Of a stretch of DNA of 64,000 bases, positions 1 to 8,738 are shown piece by piece. A program made the position numbers and the translations under genes. Numbering within the stretch: position 1 is the stretch's first letter; every line of letters begins with the position of its first letter. The stretch lies in the NCBI RefSeq assembly GCF_014333615.1, contig NZ_JACSCY010000016.1, positions 1-64,000 of the forward strand. The letters are read 5' to 3'. Below the pieces are notes generated by a model. The model did no database searches, was not told the DNA's origin, and was given only the letters and a program-made list of their open reading frames with translations. Source of the stretch: Hymenobacter citatus. GTDB taxonomy: Bacteria > Bacteroidota > Bacteroidia > Cytophagales > Hymenobacteraceae.

Positions 1-34
1 ATAAGGTCCTTCGCAAGCTCAGGATGACACACGC
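1..34. repeat. Half copy of family-B intergenic repeat
   Basis: The first 34 bases match the right arm of the inverted repeats at 43309-43410 and 24632-24791; the shared core is TCCTTCGCAAGCTCAGGATG. The partner arm is either absent or lies left of the window edge. Confidence 0.7.
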
Positions 35-80
35 TTTTTTCACCATTCACAACTTCACAAACTCACCACTCACCATTTCA

Positions 81-1349
81 CTACTTCACATAAAATGGAA
101 TATTGGCCGTTGCTACGTTGTCGTGTCCGTCGTAAGCGTACACGAACAGCCGGTAGGCGCCTTCCGTAGCAGGAGCTTTTAGAGTAGTCTGCCCCTTGGC
201 ATTGGCCGGAATCAGGCCCTTAATAGGAGCAGGCCGGCTTTCCCGGTCACCGCCGGATTTGAGGTCGGTGCTTTCCGGCAGCAGTTCCCAGCGGTAGGTC
301 AGCGGGTCTTTGTCGGGGTCCGTGACGGTGGCTAGGGCCGTGTAGGGGCGGTTGGGCTCCAGGTACACCGAATCGGTTGCCAGCTTGCCGTTGAGGCGGA
401 ACGCGGCCAGGTGCGGGGCGCGGTTCTGTGGCCACTTGCCACTCCACAGGTACTGCATCACATCCACCACTTCCGACTCCTTGCCATCCTCCGTAAAGAT
501 GCCATACCAGGTAGGCGTGCGCTCCTGCTTTTGCCCCCACAAAAACACGTAGGTACCTAGGCACTGAGTTTTGTCCTTCGCCACCGAGGCCTCGTAGCGG
601 CTCTTGTACACGGCGGCTTTCTGGCTGCTGGTTTCTTCCACCGAGGCTTTCCAGGGCGTCACGGGGCTTTCCCAGTGGCCGGTGGGGCCCCACTCGGCCA
701 CCACGTAGGGGCCGGTCCAGCCGGTGGCGCGTACCTGCTGCGGAATAGCGGCCAGCCCGGCGTAGGTATTGATGCTGAGGATGTCCACGGCCGGGCATTT
801 GGCTTTGATGTAGTCGACTTCCTTTTGGTTGAGGCCCGCCAGCACGGTGCTGGTGGGGTGGTTGGGGTCTACTTCGTGAATCATTTGGGCAATCTGCTGC
901 ACGGCATCCCACACTTTGGGGTTCTTGTACTCCAGATTCAGCTCGTTGCCGATGCCCCAGAACAGCACGGCCGGGTTGTCTTTGTACTTCAGCACCTCGG
1001 CGCGCACCTTTTGCAGCTGCTTGGCCACGGCCTGTGGGTCATCGTAGTTGAAGCCGTGCCGCTCGCGGGCCACGTCGAGACCCATCATCACAGTGAGGCC
1101 GTTCTTATTGGCTTCAGCCAGCACCTTGTCGGCGCCGTTGGTGCTCCAGGTGCGGATGGAGTTGCCACTATAGGCTTTCACGCGCTCGGGAAACTGCCCG
1201 CCACCGGCGCCTTTAATAAAGTAGGGCTGGCCACCGCGTAGCAGTTCGTAGCGGCCGTTGGCTTGTTTCACTTCTACCTTGATAGGCTTCGTTTGAGCCT
1301 GGGCGGCCGTGGTCAGAGAAAGCAGGGTAAGGGTAAGGTAGGCTTTCAT
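81..1349 (-). CDS. Secreted glycoside hydrolase, GH2-type TIM barrel
   Basis: Encodes about 422 aa. I chose the ATG at 1349 because it is followed directly by a Sec signal peptide (MKAYLTLTLLSL..AQAQ); the longer reading frame from 1481 adds a 44-residue tail with no signal character. The mature protein has a single TIM-barrel catalytic domain of GH2/GH5 clan-A type. WGIGNELN carries the probable acid/base Glu136 and VVAEWGPTG the probable nucleophile Glu219. After the barrel, from about residue 330, comes a small beta-sandwich or PKD-like domain containing DPDKDPLTYRWE. The N-terminal sandwich domains of classical GH2 enzymes are missing, so the substrate cannot be named. It lies left of the GH2/GH30/Sus locus but is separated from it by two plus-strand genes. 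The enzyme class is well supported; the specificity is unknown. Confidence 0.8.
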   Translation of the reverse strand: MKAYLTLTLLSLTTAAQAQTKPIKVEVKQANGRYELLRGGQPYFIKGAGGGQFPERVKAYSGNSIRTWSTNGADKVLAEANKNGLTVMMGLDVARERHGFNYDDPQAVAKQLQKVRAEVLKYKDNPAVLFWGIGNELNLEYKNPKVWDAVQQIAQMIHEVDPNHPTSTVLAGLNQKEVDYIKAKCPAVDILSINTYAGLAAIPQQVRATGWTGPYVVAEWGPTGHWESPVTPWKASVEETSSQKAAVYKSRYEASVAKDKTQCLGTYVFLWGQKQERTPTWYGIFTEDGKESEVVDVMQYLWSGKWPQNRAPHLAAFRLNGKLATDSVYLEPNRPYTALATVTDPDKDPLTYRWELLPESTDLKSGGDRESRPAPIKGLIPANAKGQTTLKAPATEGAYRLFVYAYDGHDNVATANIPFYVK

Positions 1350-1422
1350 ATTGGGTAGGGAATGGAACGTAGGGCTCCTAAATTTAGTCGTATTTTGCCC
1401 ATATTTCCTCCTATTCTTATTT

Positions 1423-2191
1423 ATGTCTACCACCCAGAAATCCTGCTGTACCAGTTGCCTGATGGGCAGGCCCAGCTGCACGTACAGCTCCAGAACGAAA
1501 CCGTATGGCTGACGCAGGCGCAGATGACGGATTTGTTTGATACAACCAAACAGAACGTCAGCCTACACGTTCGCAATCTTTTCAAGGAAAGCGAACTGGA
1601 TGAAACGGCAGTTGTCAAGGAGTCCTTGACAACTGCCGCCGATGGCAAAAGCTACCGCGTCAAACACTACAATCTCGACGTGATTATCTCCGTCGGATAT
1701 CGGGTGAAGTCGCTGCGGGGCACGCACTTCCGGCAGTGGGCTACCCAGGTTTTGCGCCAGTACCTGGTGCAGGGCTACGCCTTCAACGAGCAGCGCCTAC
1801 GCGAGAGTAGCCGCCAGCTGAACGACCTCAAGCGCCTAGTGCAGTTGCAAGTCGACATCGCCGCTACCCAGGAGCTAACCACCGCCGAGTCGGGGGCGCT
1901 GCTGCGGGTGCTGGGCAATCGAAGGTCAGCGTAGCTAAGCGCATTGCGGCCTTCCTGTTCGTGTGGTTTCTGGACCGCAACCAGTGCCTCTACAAGCCCG
2001 ACGGCTCCCGCCGCCTCGCCGACAACGCCCTGGTGGCCCTTACCCTACTCATCGCCGAAAGCAAACCCGAAGACAAAGACACGATGGTGACGCTGGTGGT
2101 AAACCTGATCAACCAGGAAAATAACTCCCGCCTACTGGCTACGCCGGCAGGGCCATATTCCTATACCAACCCTATCCTACCCTCCTCGTAA
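1423..2191 (+). pseudogene. rhuM: Broken rhuM-family gene (RhuM N-terminus plus Fic tail)
   Basis: The frame beginning near 1437 (PEILLYQLPDGQAQ, then WLTQAQMTDLFDTTKQNVS) is typical of the RhuM family, whose members usually run about 330 aa and end in a Fic-like domain. The natural start MSTTQ at 1423 is in a different frame; one extra C in the ACCACCC run near 1433 would rejoin it. The RhuM frame stops at 1934 after LLRVLGNRRSA. The family C-terminus (KRIAAFLFVWFLDRN, then DGSRRLADNALVALTL) continues in another frame to 2191. Most of the middle, including the HPFxDGN Fic core, is missing. I therefore read this as a decayed gene with two frame lesions and an internal deletion. Sequencing error could explain the first lesion but not the deletion. 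Confidence 0.8.
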
Positions 2192-2231
2192 GTATATAGA
2201 TACAAGCTCTTTATAAACCCCTCACACACCT

Positions 2232-2765
2232 ATGAAAAAGCTACTCTTTACTTCTGCCCTTTGCTGCGGGTTGCTGGTGGCTGGCCTCGATACAACGGCC
2301 TTCGCCCAGACCGACGCCCCGGTTACCGCCCAGGCCAACGGCAATCTGCTGAATATGTCGCGGCTGTCGACCAACCACAACACCCTGATGAAAGCTGTGA
2401 AAGCCGCCGGCCTCGACGAGAAAGCCCGCGGCACCACCAAGTACACTGTGTTTGCGCCGACCGACGCGGCCTTCAATAAACTGCCCAGCGGCAAGCTCGA
2501 CGAGCTGCTGAAGCCGGCCAACAAAAAGCAGCTGGCCCTGCTCATTTCCTACCACGTGGTGCCCGGCAGCTACCTGGCCGCCAACCTCAAAGACGGTCAG
2601 ACGCTGACTACCGTGCAGGGCGAAAAGCTCACGGTGATGCGCCAGGGCAAATCTATTATGATTAAAGACGCCAAAGGCAACACCGCCAACGTGGTAAACA
2701 CCGACATCATTGCCTCCAATGGCATTGTGCAGTCCGTTGATGCGGTGCTGATGCCCACAAAGTAG
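2232..2765 (+). CDS. Secreted fasciclin (FAS1) domain protein
   Basis: Encodes 177 aa: a signal peptide (MKKLLFTSALCCGLLVAG..AFAQ) followed by one FAS1 domain. The two conserved FAS1 blocks are clear: H1 as YTVFAPTDAAFNKLP (about residues 71-85) and H2 as IIASNGIVQSVDAVLMP at the C-terminus, with YHVV between them. FAS1 proteins are extracellular adhesion or matrix proteins; no enzymatic role is expected. The gene stands alone and ends just before a strong bidirectional terminator shared with the convergent GH2 gene. The ATG at 2232 is the only start that gives a full signal peptide. Confidence 0.93.
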   Translation: MKKLLFTSALCCGLLVAGLDTTAFAQTDAPVTAQANGNLLNMSRLSTNHNTLMKAVKAAGLDEKARGTTKYTVFAPTDAAFNKLPSGKLDELLKPANKKQLALLISYHVVPGSYLAANLKDGQTLTTVQGEKLTVMRQGKSIMIKDAKGNTANVVNTDIIASNGIVQSVDAVLMPTK

Positions 2766-2787
2766 GCTGACATTCAACTTTCTATCT

Positions 2788-2826
2788 AAAAAGGCCCGGC
2801 GGTAGTACTACCCGCCGGGCCTTTTT
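2788..2826. terminator. Bidirectional intrinsic terminator
   Basis: A 15-bp perfect stem (2788-2802 with 2812-2826) has a 9-nt loop. The stem is a GC core flanked by A5 and T5, so it ends with a U-tract on both strands. It sits between the convergent FAS1 and GH2 genes. Confidence 0.93.
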
Positions 2827-2842
2827 ATGCCTGGGGCTGCTG

Positions 2843-5257
2843 CTACTTCGCTTGCAGCCTTATTTGCCGACTTTGCAGCCCCGGCGCCTGCATCTGCACC
2901 GTGATATTCCCGGCGGCCATGGGCTGCACAAACACCAGCAGCTTGCCGTGGTAGGCCCGGTGTTGCGGGGCCTGGTAGTTCTCGTGGCTGGCCAGGTCGC
3001 CGCTTTCGATGCCTACTACCCGGCCGGGTCCCTGTACCGATACCGTTACTTCGTTGGCTGCATCGGGCACCGGGTTGCCCTGCTTGTCGACTATAGTTAC
3101 GGCAAGTTGCGCCAGCTCGTGGGTGCTGGCGGCCAGCTTGGTGTGGTAGGCGGTGGCGTGCAGGGCGTGCGGCGCGGCGGCTGTGCGCAGCTCGGCGCGG
3201 CTGGCCTCTTTGCCTTGGTTGTAGCCTTTGAGCAAGACAGTTCCCGGCTGGTAGGGCACGTCCCAGTACACCTCCCTACCCTGCTTACGACCCAGTGATT
3301 TTCCGTTGACAAACAGCTCGGCCGCCTCGCAGTTGGTGAAGCCTACCACCCGCACCTGCTCGCCCGCGGGCCAGTTCCAGGAGGGTTGCAGCCGGCGGTG
3401 GCTCACGTTGGTCGAGCTGCCGGCTGTGGGCGCGGGAGCAGCGGCCACGTAGGCCATGGGCTGGGTGGTCCAGAGGCTTTGGCGGAAGTAGTACTCGGGT
3501 TTCGGGAAGCCGGCCAGGTCCAGCAGGCCCGCGCCATTGCTGCGCTGGGGCCACTTGCCCGCCTCGCCGAGGTAGTCGATGCCGGTCCAGAGGTATTGGG
3601 CCGAGATGTAGGCGTTGGTATCGACGGCCGCCCAGGCGTCGCGGCCCATGCCGTTTTCGCTGCCGTAGATGATGCGGTTGGGGTACTTCTGGTGGTCTTC
3701 GGGGTAGCGAAACTCCTGGTAATTGTAGCCCACCACGTCGAGCACGGCGGGGTAGTCGGTGAAGTTGGACATCACCACGCCCGCCAGCGCCGCCGTGATG
3801 GGCCGCGAGGTGTCGTACTGCTTGGCTACCGCCACCAGGTGCCGGGCCAGCTCGCCCAGCCGACTAGCCGGCGGGTGGTCGGGCAGGTAGCCTTTGCCGT
3901 AAATCTGCGGGTTGCGACCGGTGTTCAGCACCTCGTGGGAGTAGGGGTCGTTGGGGTAGTCGATTTCGTTGCCGATGCTCCACATAATGATAGAAGGCCG
4001 GTTACGGTTGCGCAGGATCATGTCGCGCAGGTCGCGGTCGGCCCACTCCTGGAAGTGCTCGTGCGAGCCGAACTTAGCCGGCGTGCCCACGTTCCAGCCT
4101 TCCACCCACTTGTTTTTGCCTACCTCCCACTCGTCAAAGGCCTCGTCCATTACCAGGAAGCCCAGCCGGTCGCAGAGCGTGTAGAAGTAGTCGGCGTGGG
4201 GGTTGTGGCTCATGCGTATGGAGTTGCAGCCTACTTCCTTCAACGATTTCAGGCGCCGCTCCCACACCTCGGCGGGCACGGCTACGCCCAGCGCGCCGGC
4301 ATCGTCGTGCAGGCACACGCCTTTGAGCTTGGTGTTCTTACCATTCAGGAAAAAGCCCTGCGCCGCATCAAACCGAATGGTGCGCACGCCTACCTCTTCC
4401 TCCACCGTATCCAGGGGCTTGCCCTGCACCTCCAGCGCCACGCGCAGCTTGTAGAGGTAGGGGTTCTCCACCGACCACAAGGTAGGCCGGCCGATGTGCA
4501 GCGTGAGGGCAGCCGGCGTATCGGTGCCGGGCTGGGCCTGCACCTGCTGCTGCGTAGTGGCTACTACCTTGCCCTTGGCATCTGAGAGAATAGCTTTTAC
4601 TAATACCGGCGTAACCGCCGAGCTGGCGTTGGTAACGGCTACCGTCACCTGGCCCGTAGCTTCGGCCGCCGACACTTCAGGCGTAGTAAAGCCTACCCCC
4701 CACCGCGCCACGTGCACGGGCGCGGTGCCTACCAGGTACACGTTGCGATAGATGCCCGAGCCGGTGTACCAGCGCGAGTCGGCCACTTGGCTGTGGTCTA
4801 CGCGCACGGCCAGCACGTTCTTGCCCTGCAGGTTTAGGTAGGGCGTCAGCTCGTACTCGAAGGAGGCGAAACCGCTGGGGCGCTTGCCTAGGGAGTGACC
4901 ATTCAGCCAGACCTCGCTGTTCTTATATACGCCATCGAAGTACACGAACACCTGCTGGCCGCGCAGCTCGGCGGGCACCGCAAACGACTTGCGGTACCAG
5001 CCTACCCCGCCGGGCAGAAAAGCCGTGGCGCTGGCCCACTCCTGGCTGAATGGTCCTTCGATGCTCCAATCGTGGGGGAGCAGCACGGTGCGCCAGGCGT
5101 GGTCGTCGAGGGCCGGCGTTTCGCCGGCGGCCACGTTGCCCTTGTGAAAGTGCCAATCGTCGTTGAATAGGAGCGTGTGGCGGTCTTGCGCGCGGACGTT
5201 TGTGGAGGCGAGCCAGCCCCACACGAAAAGCAGCGCAAGTAGGAATTTACTGGTCAT
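2843..5257 (-). CDS. GH2 beta-galactosidase-type enzyme
   Basis: Encodes 804 aa with a signal peptide (MTSKFLLALLFVWGWLAS..VRAQ). The order is classic GH2: sugar-binding jelly roll (about 30-190, with LPHDWS and WYRKSF), immunoglobulin-like domain, TIM barrel (about 300-590), then C-terminal sandwich domains of the DUF4982 and BIG types. The acid/base is Glu431 in MWSIGNEIDYP; the nucleophile is Glu534 in YGSENGMG. Family members of this build are mostly beta-galactosidases, and occasionally beta-glucuronidases or beta-xylosidases. It is the last gene of the susC-susD-GH30-GH2 locus. Next to a probable beta-1,6-galactanase, release of terminal galactose is the most economical role; this is inference. 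The protein is probably periplasmic. Confidence 0.88.
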   Translation of the reverse strand: MTSKFLLALLFVWGWLASTNVRAQDRHTLLFNDDWHFHKGNVAAGETPALDDHAWRTVLLPHDWSIEGPFSQEWASATAFLPGGVGWYRKSFAVPAELRGQQVFVYFDGVYKNSEVWLNGHSLGKRPSGFASFEYELTPYLNLQGKNVLAVRVDHSQVADSRWYTGSGIYRNVYLVGTAPVHVARWGVGFTTPEVSAAEATGQVTVAVTNASSAVTPVLVKAILSDAKGKVVATTQQQVQAQPGTDTPAALTLHIGRPTLWSVENPYLYKLRVALEVQGKPLDTVEEEVGVRTIRFDAAQGFFLNGKNTKLKGVCLHDDAGALGVAVPAEVWERRLKSLKEVGCNSIRMSHNPHADYFYTLCDRLGFLVMDEAFDEWEVGKNKWVEGWNVGTPAKFGSHEHFQEWADRDLRDMILRNRNRPSIIMWSIGNEIDYPNDPYSHEVLNTGRNPQIYGKGYLPDHPPASRLGELARHLVAVAKQYDTSRPITAALAGVVMSNFTDYPAVLDVVGYNYQEFRYPEDHQKYPNRIIYGSENGMGRDAWAAVDTNAYISAQYLWTGIDYLGEAGKWPQRSNGAGLLDLAGFPKPEYYFRQSLWTTQPMAYVAAAPAPTAGSSTNVSHRRLQPSWNWPAGEQVRVVGFTNCEAAELFVNGKSLGRKQGREVYWDVPYQPGTVLLKGYNQGKEASRAELRTAAAPHALHATAYHTKLAASTHELAQLAVTIVDKQGNPVPDAANEVTVSVQGPGRVVGIESGDLASHENYQAPQHRAYHGKLLVFVQPMAAGNITVQMQAPGLQSRQIRLQAK

Positions 5258-5307
5258 GGGAAAGGAATTATGGCGTTATTATATGCTATTCATATAGAAA
5301 ACCGCCT

Positions 5308-5398
5308 GTCATGCTGAGCTTGTCGAAGCATCTCGCGTGCTGATGCTAGATAGTATTCAACATCAGCACGCGAGATGCTTCGACAAGCTCAGCATGAC
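5308..5398. repeat. Family-A inverted repeat (REPIN-like)
   Basis: Two perfectly complementary 38-bp arms (5308-5345 and 5361-5398) flank a 15-nt loop containing CTAGATAGTATTC. The outer end reads GTCATGCTGAGC and the inner end GCGTGCTGATG. Related copies are at 45429, 46963 and 48132. It fills the gap between the co-directional GH30 and GH2 genes. Confidence 0.95.
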
Positions 5399-5422
5399 GT
5401 TCTGACGGTCTGTTGGTGACAC

Positions 5423-6955
5423 TTAGCGAAAGTTGCCGACAAGGGTAGTAATCGACTGCGGTGCCACCTGCACCGGCTGCCGGGCACGCGGCGCGGGGGT
5501 AGGCGCCAGATTGGCCGTGGCCGAGGTGACGTAGGCACGCTGCGGCCGCCAGAATTTCCGGCCAAGCTGCACGTTCAGCGCCGCCACATCTTTGCCCGAG
5601 TTGACGACCACCACCACCAACTGCTTGCCGGCCGCATCACGATAGGCCGATACCAATAGTTGCTGCTCCGGGGTAGGCTTCGTGGCTACATCCGCCGCTA
5701 CGCGCACGGCGCCGGGACGCACAAATCGGCTGTAGTTGCCCAGCGCCCACAGCATTTTGCTGTCGTAGTATTTGCCGTCGGTTTTGTTGCGGTCGATGTA
5801 GATGAGGCCGTCTTTGTATTCGTAAGGCGAAATGGCTACCCACCACTGCCAGGCCGCCGCGTTGGCGATGGCCAGATCGGTGTGGATGGTGCGCGCCAGG
5901 TATAGCGCGGGCGCCATGCCCAGGTCGCGTTTACTGCCGTTGATTTCGCCCGCGTTGTCGCCTAGGATGCAGTATTCCGACTGCCAGTAACGCAGGCCCG
6001 GCACCTGCAGCACCTTCTCGGCCAGCTGCTGCCGCACGGCTACCGCCTGGGGGTAGGGCGAGGTGGTGAAGTAGCTGTGCCCAGCTATGATGGGGACCAC
6101 GCGCGGCAAGTCGCCCACGTAGGTAGGCGAGCCGGGCTTGAAAAACGCGTCGATTTGGTTGCCGCGCTCGGGTTTATCTTCTGTGGCCAGCAGGTAATTC
6201 AGCTTGCCCGCTTCGGCCAGCAGAATCTTGGTAGGCAGGCGTTGCTGCACCAGCTGCGCATTCAGGGCTTTGGTGAGGCCCGCAATTTCCGCGTTGCGGA
6301 AAGGCGTGCCTTCCTGGCCGCCGTCGCTCCAATCCCATTGGGGCTCGTTTACGGGGCTGAGGTAGTCGAAGGTGATGCCGGTGACTTGCTGCACGCCGGC
6401 TACCACGTTGGCCATGTAGGCGGCCGCGTCGGCGTAGTGCTCGGGGGCCAGGTTGGTGTGGGCGTCGGTGGCGTAGGCTTTACCGTTGACGGTGTACTGC
6501 ACGGGCGGGCTGTACAGGAAGCCCAAAAACTGCCGAACGCCCCGCTGCTGCGCCGCTTTCAGAAACCACATCTGGCCGGCCTGCTTGGTCCAGTCGTAGG
6601 TGTTGGCCGAAGTCAAAAACGACTCGGCGCGGCGCCACTCATCCTTGATACCGCTTTGCTCGCCCTGCTGCGCGCTACCCGCCCCGATGTTGAACCGCCA
6701 CATCGACAGGCCAATGCCCTTGGGCTGCCCACCGGGGCCTACCTCGGTGCTGAACAGCCAGTCGGCCATGGCGTTCTTTTTGGCCTCGGGCCACTGCCCC
6801 ACAAACTGGCACGACCACGCATCGGAGGCGCTGAAGTTGTCGATGGTCTGGTAGGTTTTAGTGGGGTCGAGGGTGACGGTAACGGGTGCCTGGCCGCGGG
6901 CCGCGGCGGCCGTAAGCAGCAGAGTAGCTACCAGGTAAGAGGGTAGGTTTTTCAT
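5423..6955 (-). CDS. Secreted GH30, probable endo-beta-1,6-galactanase
   Basis: Encodes 510 aa with a signal peptide (MKNLPSYLVATLLLTAAAARGQA). The barrel starts at TYQTIDNFSASDAW, typical of GH30. LSPVNEPQWDWSDGGQEG contains the acid/base Glu204, and RYWQSEYCILG contains the nucleophile Glu327. A C-terminal beta-domain packs on the barrel, as usual for GH30. The NEPQWDW..QEG signature is the form I associate with the galactanase subfamily (GH30_5) rather than with xylanase or glucosylceramidase subfamilies; the assignment is from memory and unproven. Third gene of the susC locus, 216 bp after susD; the gap holds two hairpin structures that could reduce read-through. Confidence 0.87.
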   Translation of the reverse strand: MKNLPSYLVATLLLTAAAARGQAPVTVTLDPTKTYQTIDNFSASDAWSCQFVGQWPEAKKNAMADWLFSTEVGPGGQPKGIGLSMWRFNIGAGSAQQGEQSGIKDEWRRAESFLTSANTYDWTKQAGQMWFLKAAQQRGVRQFLGFLYSPPVQYTVNGKAYATDAHTNLAPEHYADAAAYMANVVAGVQQVTGITFDYLSPVNEPQWDWSDGGQEGTPFRNAEIAGLTKALNAQLVQQRLPTKILLAEAGKLNYLLATEDKPERGNQIDAFFKPGSPTYVGDLPRVVPIIAGHSYFTTSPYPQAVAVRQQLAEKVLQVPGLRYWQSEYCILGDNAGEINGSKRDLGMAPALYLARTIHTDLAIANAAAWQWWVAISPYEYKDGLIYIDRNKTDGKYYDSKMLWALGNYSRFVRPGAVRVAADVATKPTPEQQLLVSAYRDAAGKQLVVVVVNSGKDVAALNVQLGRKFWRPQRAYVTSATANLAPTPAPRARQPVQVAPQSITTLVGNFR

Positions 6956-6977
6956 AAGCTATTCGTAAAAACGCTCA

Positions 6978-7019
6978 TCACCCCAGTAGATGCGCGCCCT
7001 GCGCGACCTACTGGGGTGA
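6978..7019. repeat. Short hairpin between susD and GH30
   Basis: A 12-bp perfect stem (6978-6989 with 7008-7019, arm TCACCCCAGTAG) with an 18-nt loop. It has no U-tract, so termination is doubtful; mRNA processing or protection is possible. Confidence 0.7.
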
Positions 7020-7034
7020 GCCGACTGTTTGGAA

Positions 7035-7160
7035 GTAGAGACACAACATCTTGTGTCTCGTCGTTGAACAACTGGCGGATGCTTGGTCTTTGCAGCGTCC
7101 GCAATTCGGAACAAGTAAACAACCTCAGCAACGAGGAGACACAAAATATTGTGTCTCTAC
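7035..7160. repeat. Family-D inverted repeat with self-palindromic arms
   Basis: Two 32-nt arms (7035-7066 and 7129-7160) are complementary with three mismatches. Each arm is itself a hairpin (GAGACACAA..TTGTGTCTC). A solo arm matching at 31 of 32 positions lies at 61009-61040. Confidence 0.9.
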
Positions 7161-7171
7161 CCCTCTTCCAC

Positions 7172-8716
7172 TTAATACCCTGGGTTCTGCACTACGTTGC
7201 CACCCGACAGCTGAATCTGCGTGGTTGGAATTGGGAACAGGTTGTTCTTTTCCGAAATCTGGTCTTTCACTTTGCCCTTGTCGTAGGGGTCGGTGCTGGT
7301 GAGCTGGGCAGCGTTGAAGGCCTGCATCACAGCCACCAGGCGCTTCTGGCGCACCAGGTCGTAGTAGCGGTGGCCTTCCATGGCCAGCTCCAGGCGGCGC
7401 TCCAGCCAGATATGATTCAGCAGGGCCGTGCCCGAGGAGGTGCGCGGCAGCACCGTGCCGGGCTGCAAGCGGTTGGCGCGGGCCCGCACCATGTTCAGCG
7501 ACGACAGGGCCTTAGCCTCCTGTCCCAGCCGGTACGAGGCCTCGGCGTGCATCAGCAGCAGATCGGCGTAGCGCAGCTCAATGCGGTTGAGGGGGCCGTG
7601 GTCCAGCTCGTTGGCCGGGCGGTCGGCCAGGGGGAGGAACGTCTTGCGGCTGATGCGACCCGACTCGTTTTCCGAGAGCTTGGTGTCGTAGCTGGAGTAG
7701 TCAAAGTTGGCGGTTTTGGCCCCCACGTTGTCGCCCTGCTTGATGATGGTCCACGACCGGCGCGGGTCGTTTTCGCGCACAAAAGCCTGCTCCAGGTTGC
7801 TGGATGGCGTATTGAACCCCCAGCCACCATCGGCGCGGCTACGTTGCACTACCGTGAGGGCGGTGCCTACCCCGAAGGTTTGGTTGGCGCTGTAATTCAG
7901 CTCAAACAGCGACTCCGGCCCGTTCACGTTGCCCACGGTCCAGATGTTGCTGAAGTCGGTGCTCAGGTTGTACTCGTTGGAGGCCATCACCGTTTCGGCG
8001 GCCTGCTGGGCCTGGGCCCACTGCTCGGTGTAGAGGTAGGCTTTGGCCAGGTAGCCATTGGCGGCGCCTTTGGTGGCGCGGCCCAGGTCGGCGGTGGCGC
8101 GGGCACTCTTGGCGGGCAGCACGGCGGCGGCTTCCTGCAAGTCTTTGATTACCTGCGCATACACTTCGGCGGCGGTAGCCCGCTTCAGCGTTACCGACTC
8201 GCTGGGCGTTACGGGCGTGAGCACCAGCGGCACGCCGCCGTAGCCTTTCACCAGCTCAAAGTAGTTGTAGGCCCGGATAAACTTCACCTCGCCCAGCAAC
8301 TGCTGCTTGAGCGTGTTGTCGATGGGGGCCGACTCAATGCCTACCAGCGCCGCGTTGCAGTTGCCGATGGACTGGTAGATGTGGGTGTAGCGGTTGTCGA
8401 ACCACTCGTTGTTGGGCAGCCAGAAGAAGCGGGCAAAGTCGCCGAACTCGCGCTGGTCACCGGCAATGGCGTTGCCCTTCCAGGCGTCGTCGGAGCCGGC
8501 ATCGCCAAACATGCGCGTGCGGTCAATCTTCCACCAGCCATCCTGGTCGGCCAGGGCGTAGCAGCCCATCACGGCCGCCTTGCATTCCTCGGCGGTGGCG
8601 TAGTAGTTGTTCACGTTCTGCTGGCCCTGCGGGGGCTTGTCCAAGAACGATTCGCAGCCTTGCAGGCCCAGGCCAAGCCCAAGCATCAGGGTAAGGGTAA
8701 TGCGGATATTTTTCAT
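7172..8716 (-). CDS. SusD/RagB-family surface glycan-binding lipoprotein
   Basis: Encodes 514 aa. The N-terminus MKNIRITLTLMLGLGLGLQGC is a type II signal peptide with the lipidated Cys at 21, so the mature protein is an outer-membrane lipoprotein. It is followed by ESFLDKPPQG and YATAEECKAAVMGCY, the standard SusD start. The TPR region and the C-terminal RagB block (YADLLLMHAEA, then LSSLNMVRARAN and ERRLELAMEGHRYYDLVR) are all present. SusD proteins bind oligosaccharide at the cell surface and act as a lid on the SusC channel. It follows its susC after 22 bp. The adjacent GH30 and GH2 suggest a beta-galactan-type ligand; this is inferred from context only. Confidence 0.95.
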   Translation of the reverse strand: MKNIRITLTLMLGLGLGLQGCESFLDKPPQGQQNVNNYYATAEECKAAVMGCYALADQDGWWKIDRTRMFGDAGSDDAWKGNAIAGDQREFGDFARFFWLPNNEWFDNRYTHIYQSIGNCNAALVGIESAPIDNTLKQQLLGEVKFIRAYNYFELVKGYGGVPLVLTPVTPSESVTLKRATAAEVYAQVIKDLQEAAAVLPAKSARATADLGRATKGAANGYLAKAYLYTEQWAQAQQAAETVMASNEYNLSTDFSNIWTVGNVNGPESLFELNYSANQTFGVGTALTVVQRSRADGGWGFNTPSSNLEQAFVRENDPRRSWTIIKQGDNVGAKTANFDYSSYDTKLSENESGRISRKTFLPLADRPANELDHGPLNRIELRYADLLLMHAEASYRLGQEAKALSSLNMVRARANRLQPGTVLPRTSSGTALLNHIWLERRLELAMEGHRYYDLVRQKRLVAVMQAFNAAQLTSTDPYDKGKVKDQISEKNNLFPIPTTQIQLSGGNVVQNPGY

Positions 8717-8738
8717 GATACAGTGCGGTGGGAATGGA

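Noticed and set aside
5308..5398. CRISPR-like array
   Set aside because: The repeated units are inverted pairs, dispersed and without regular spacers; no cas genes are present.
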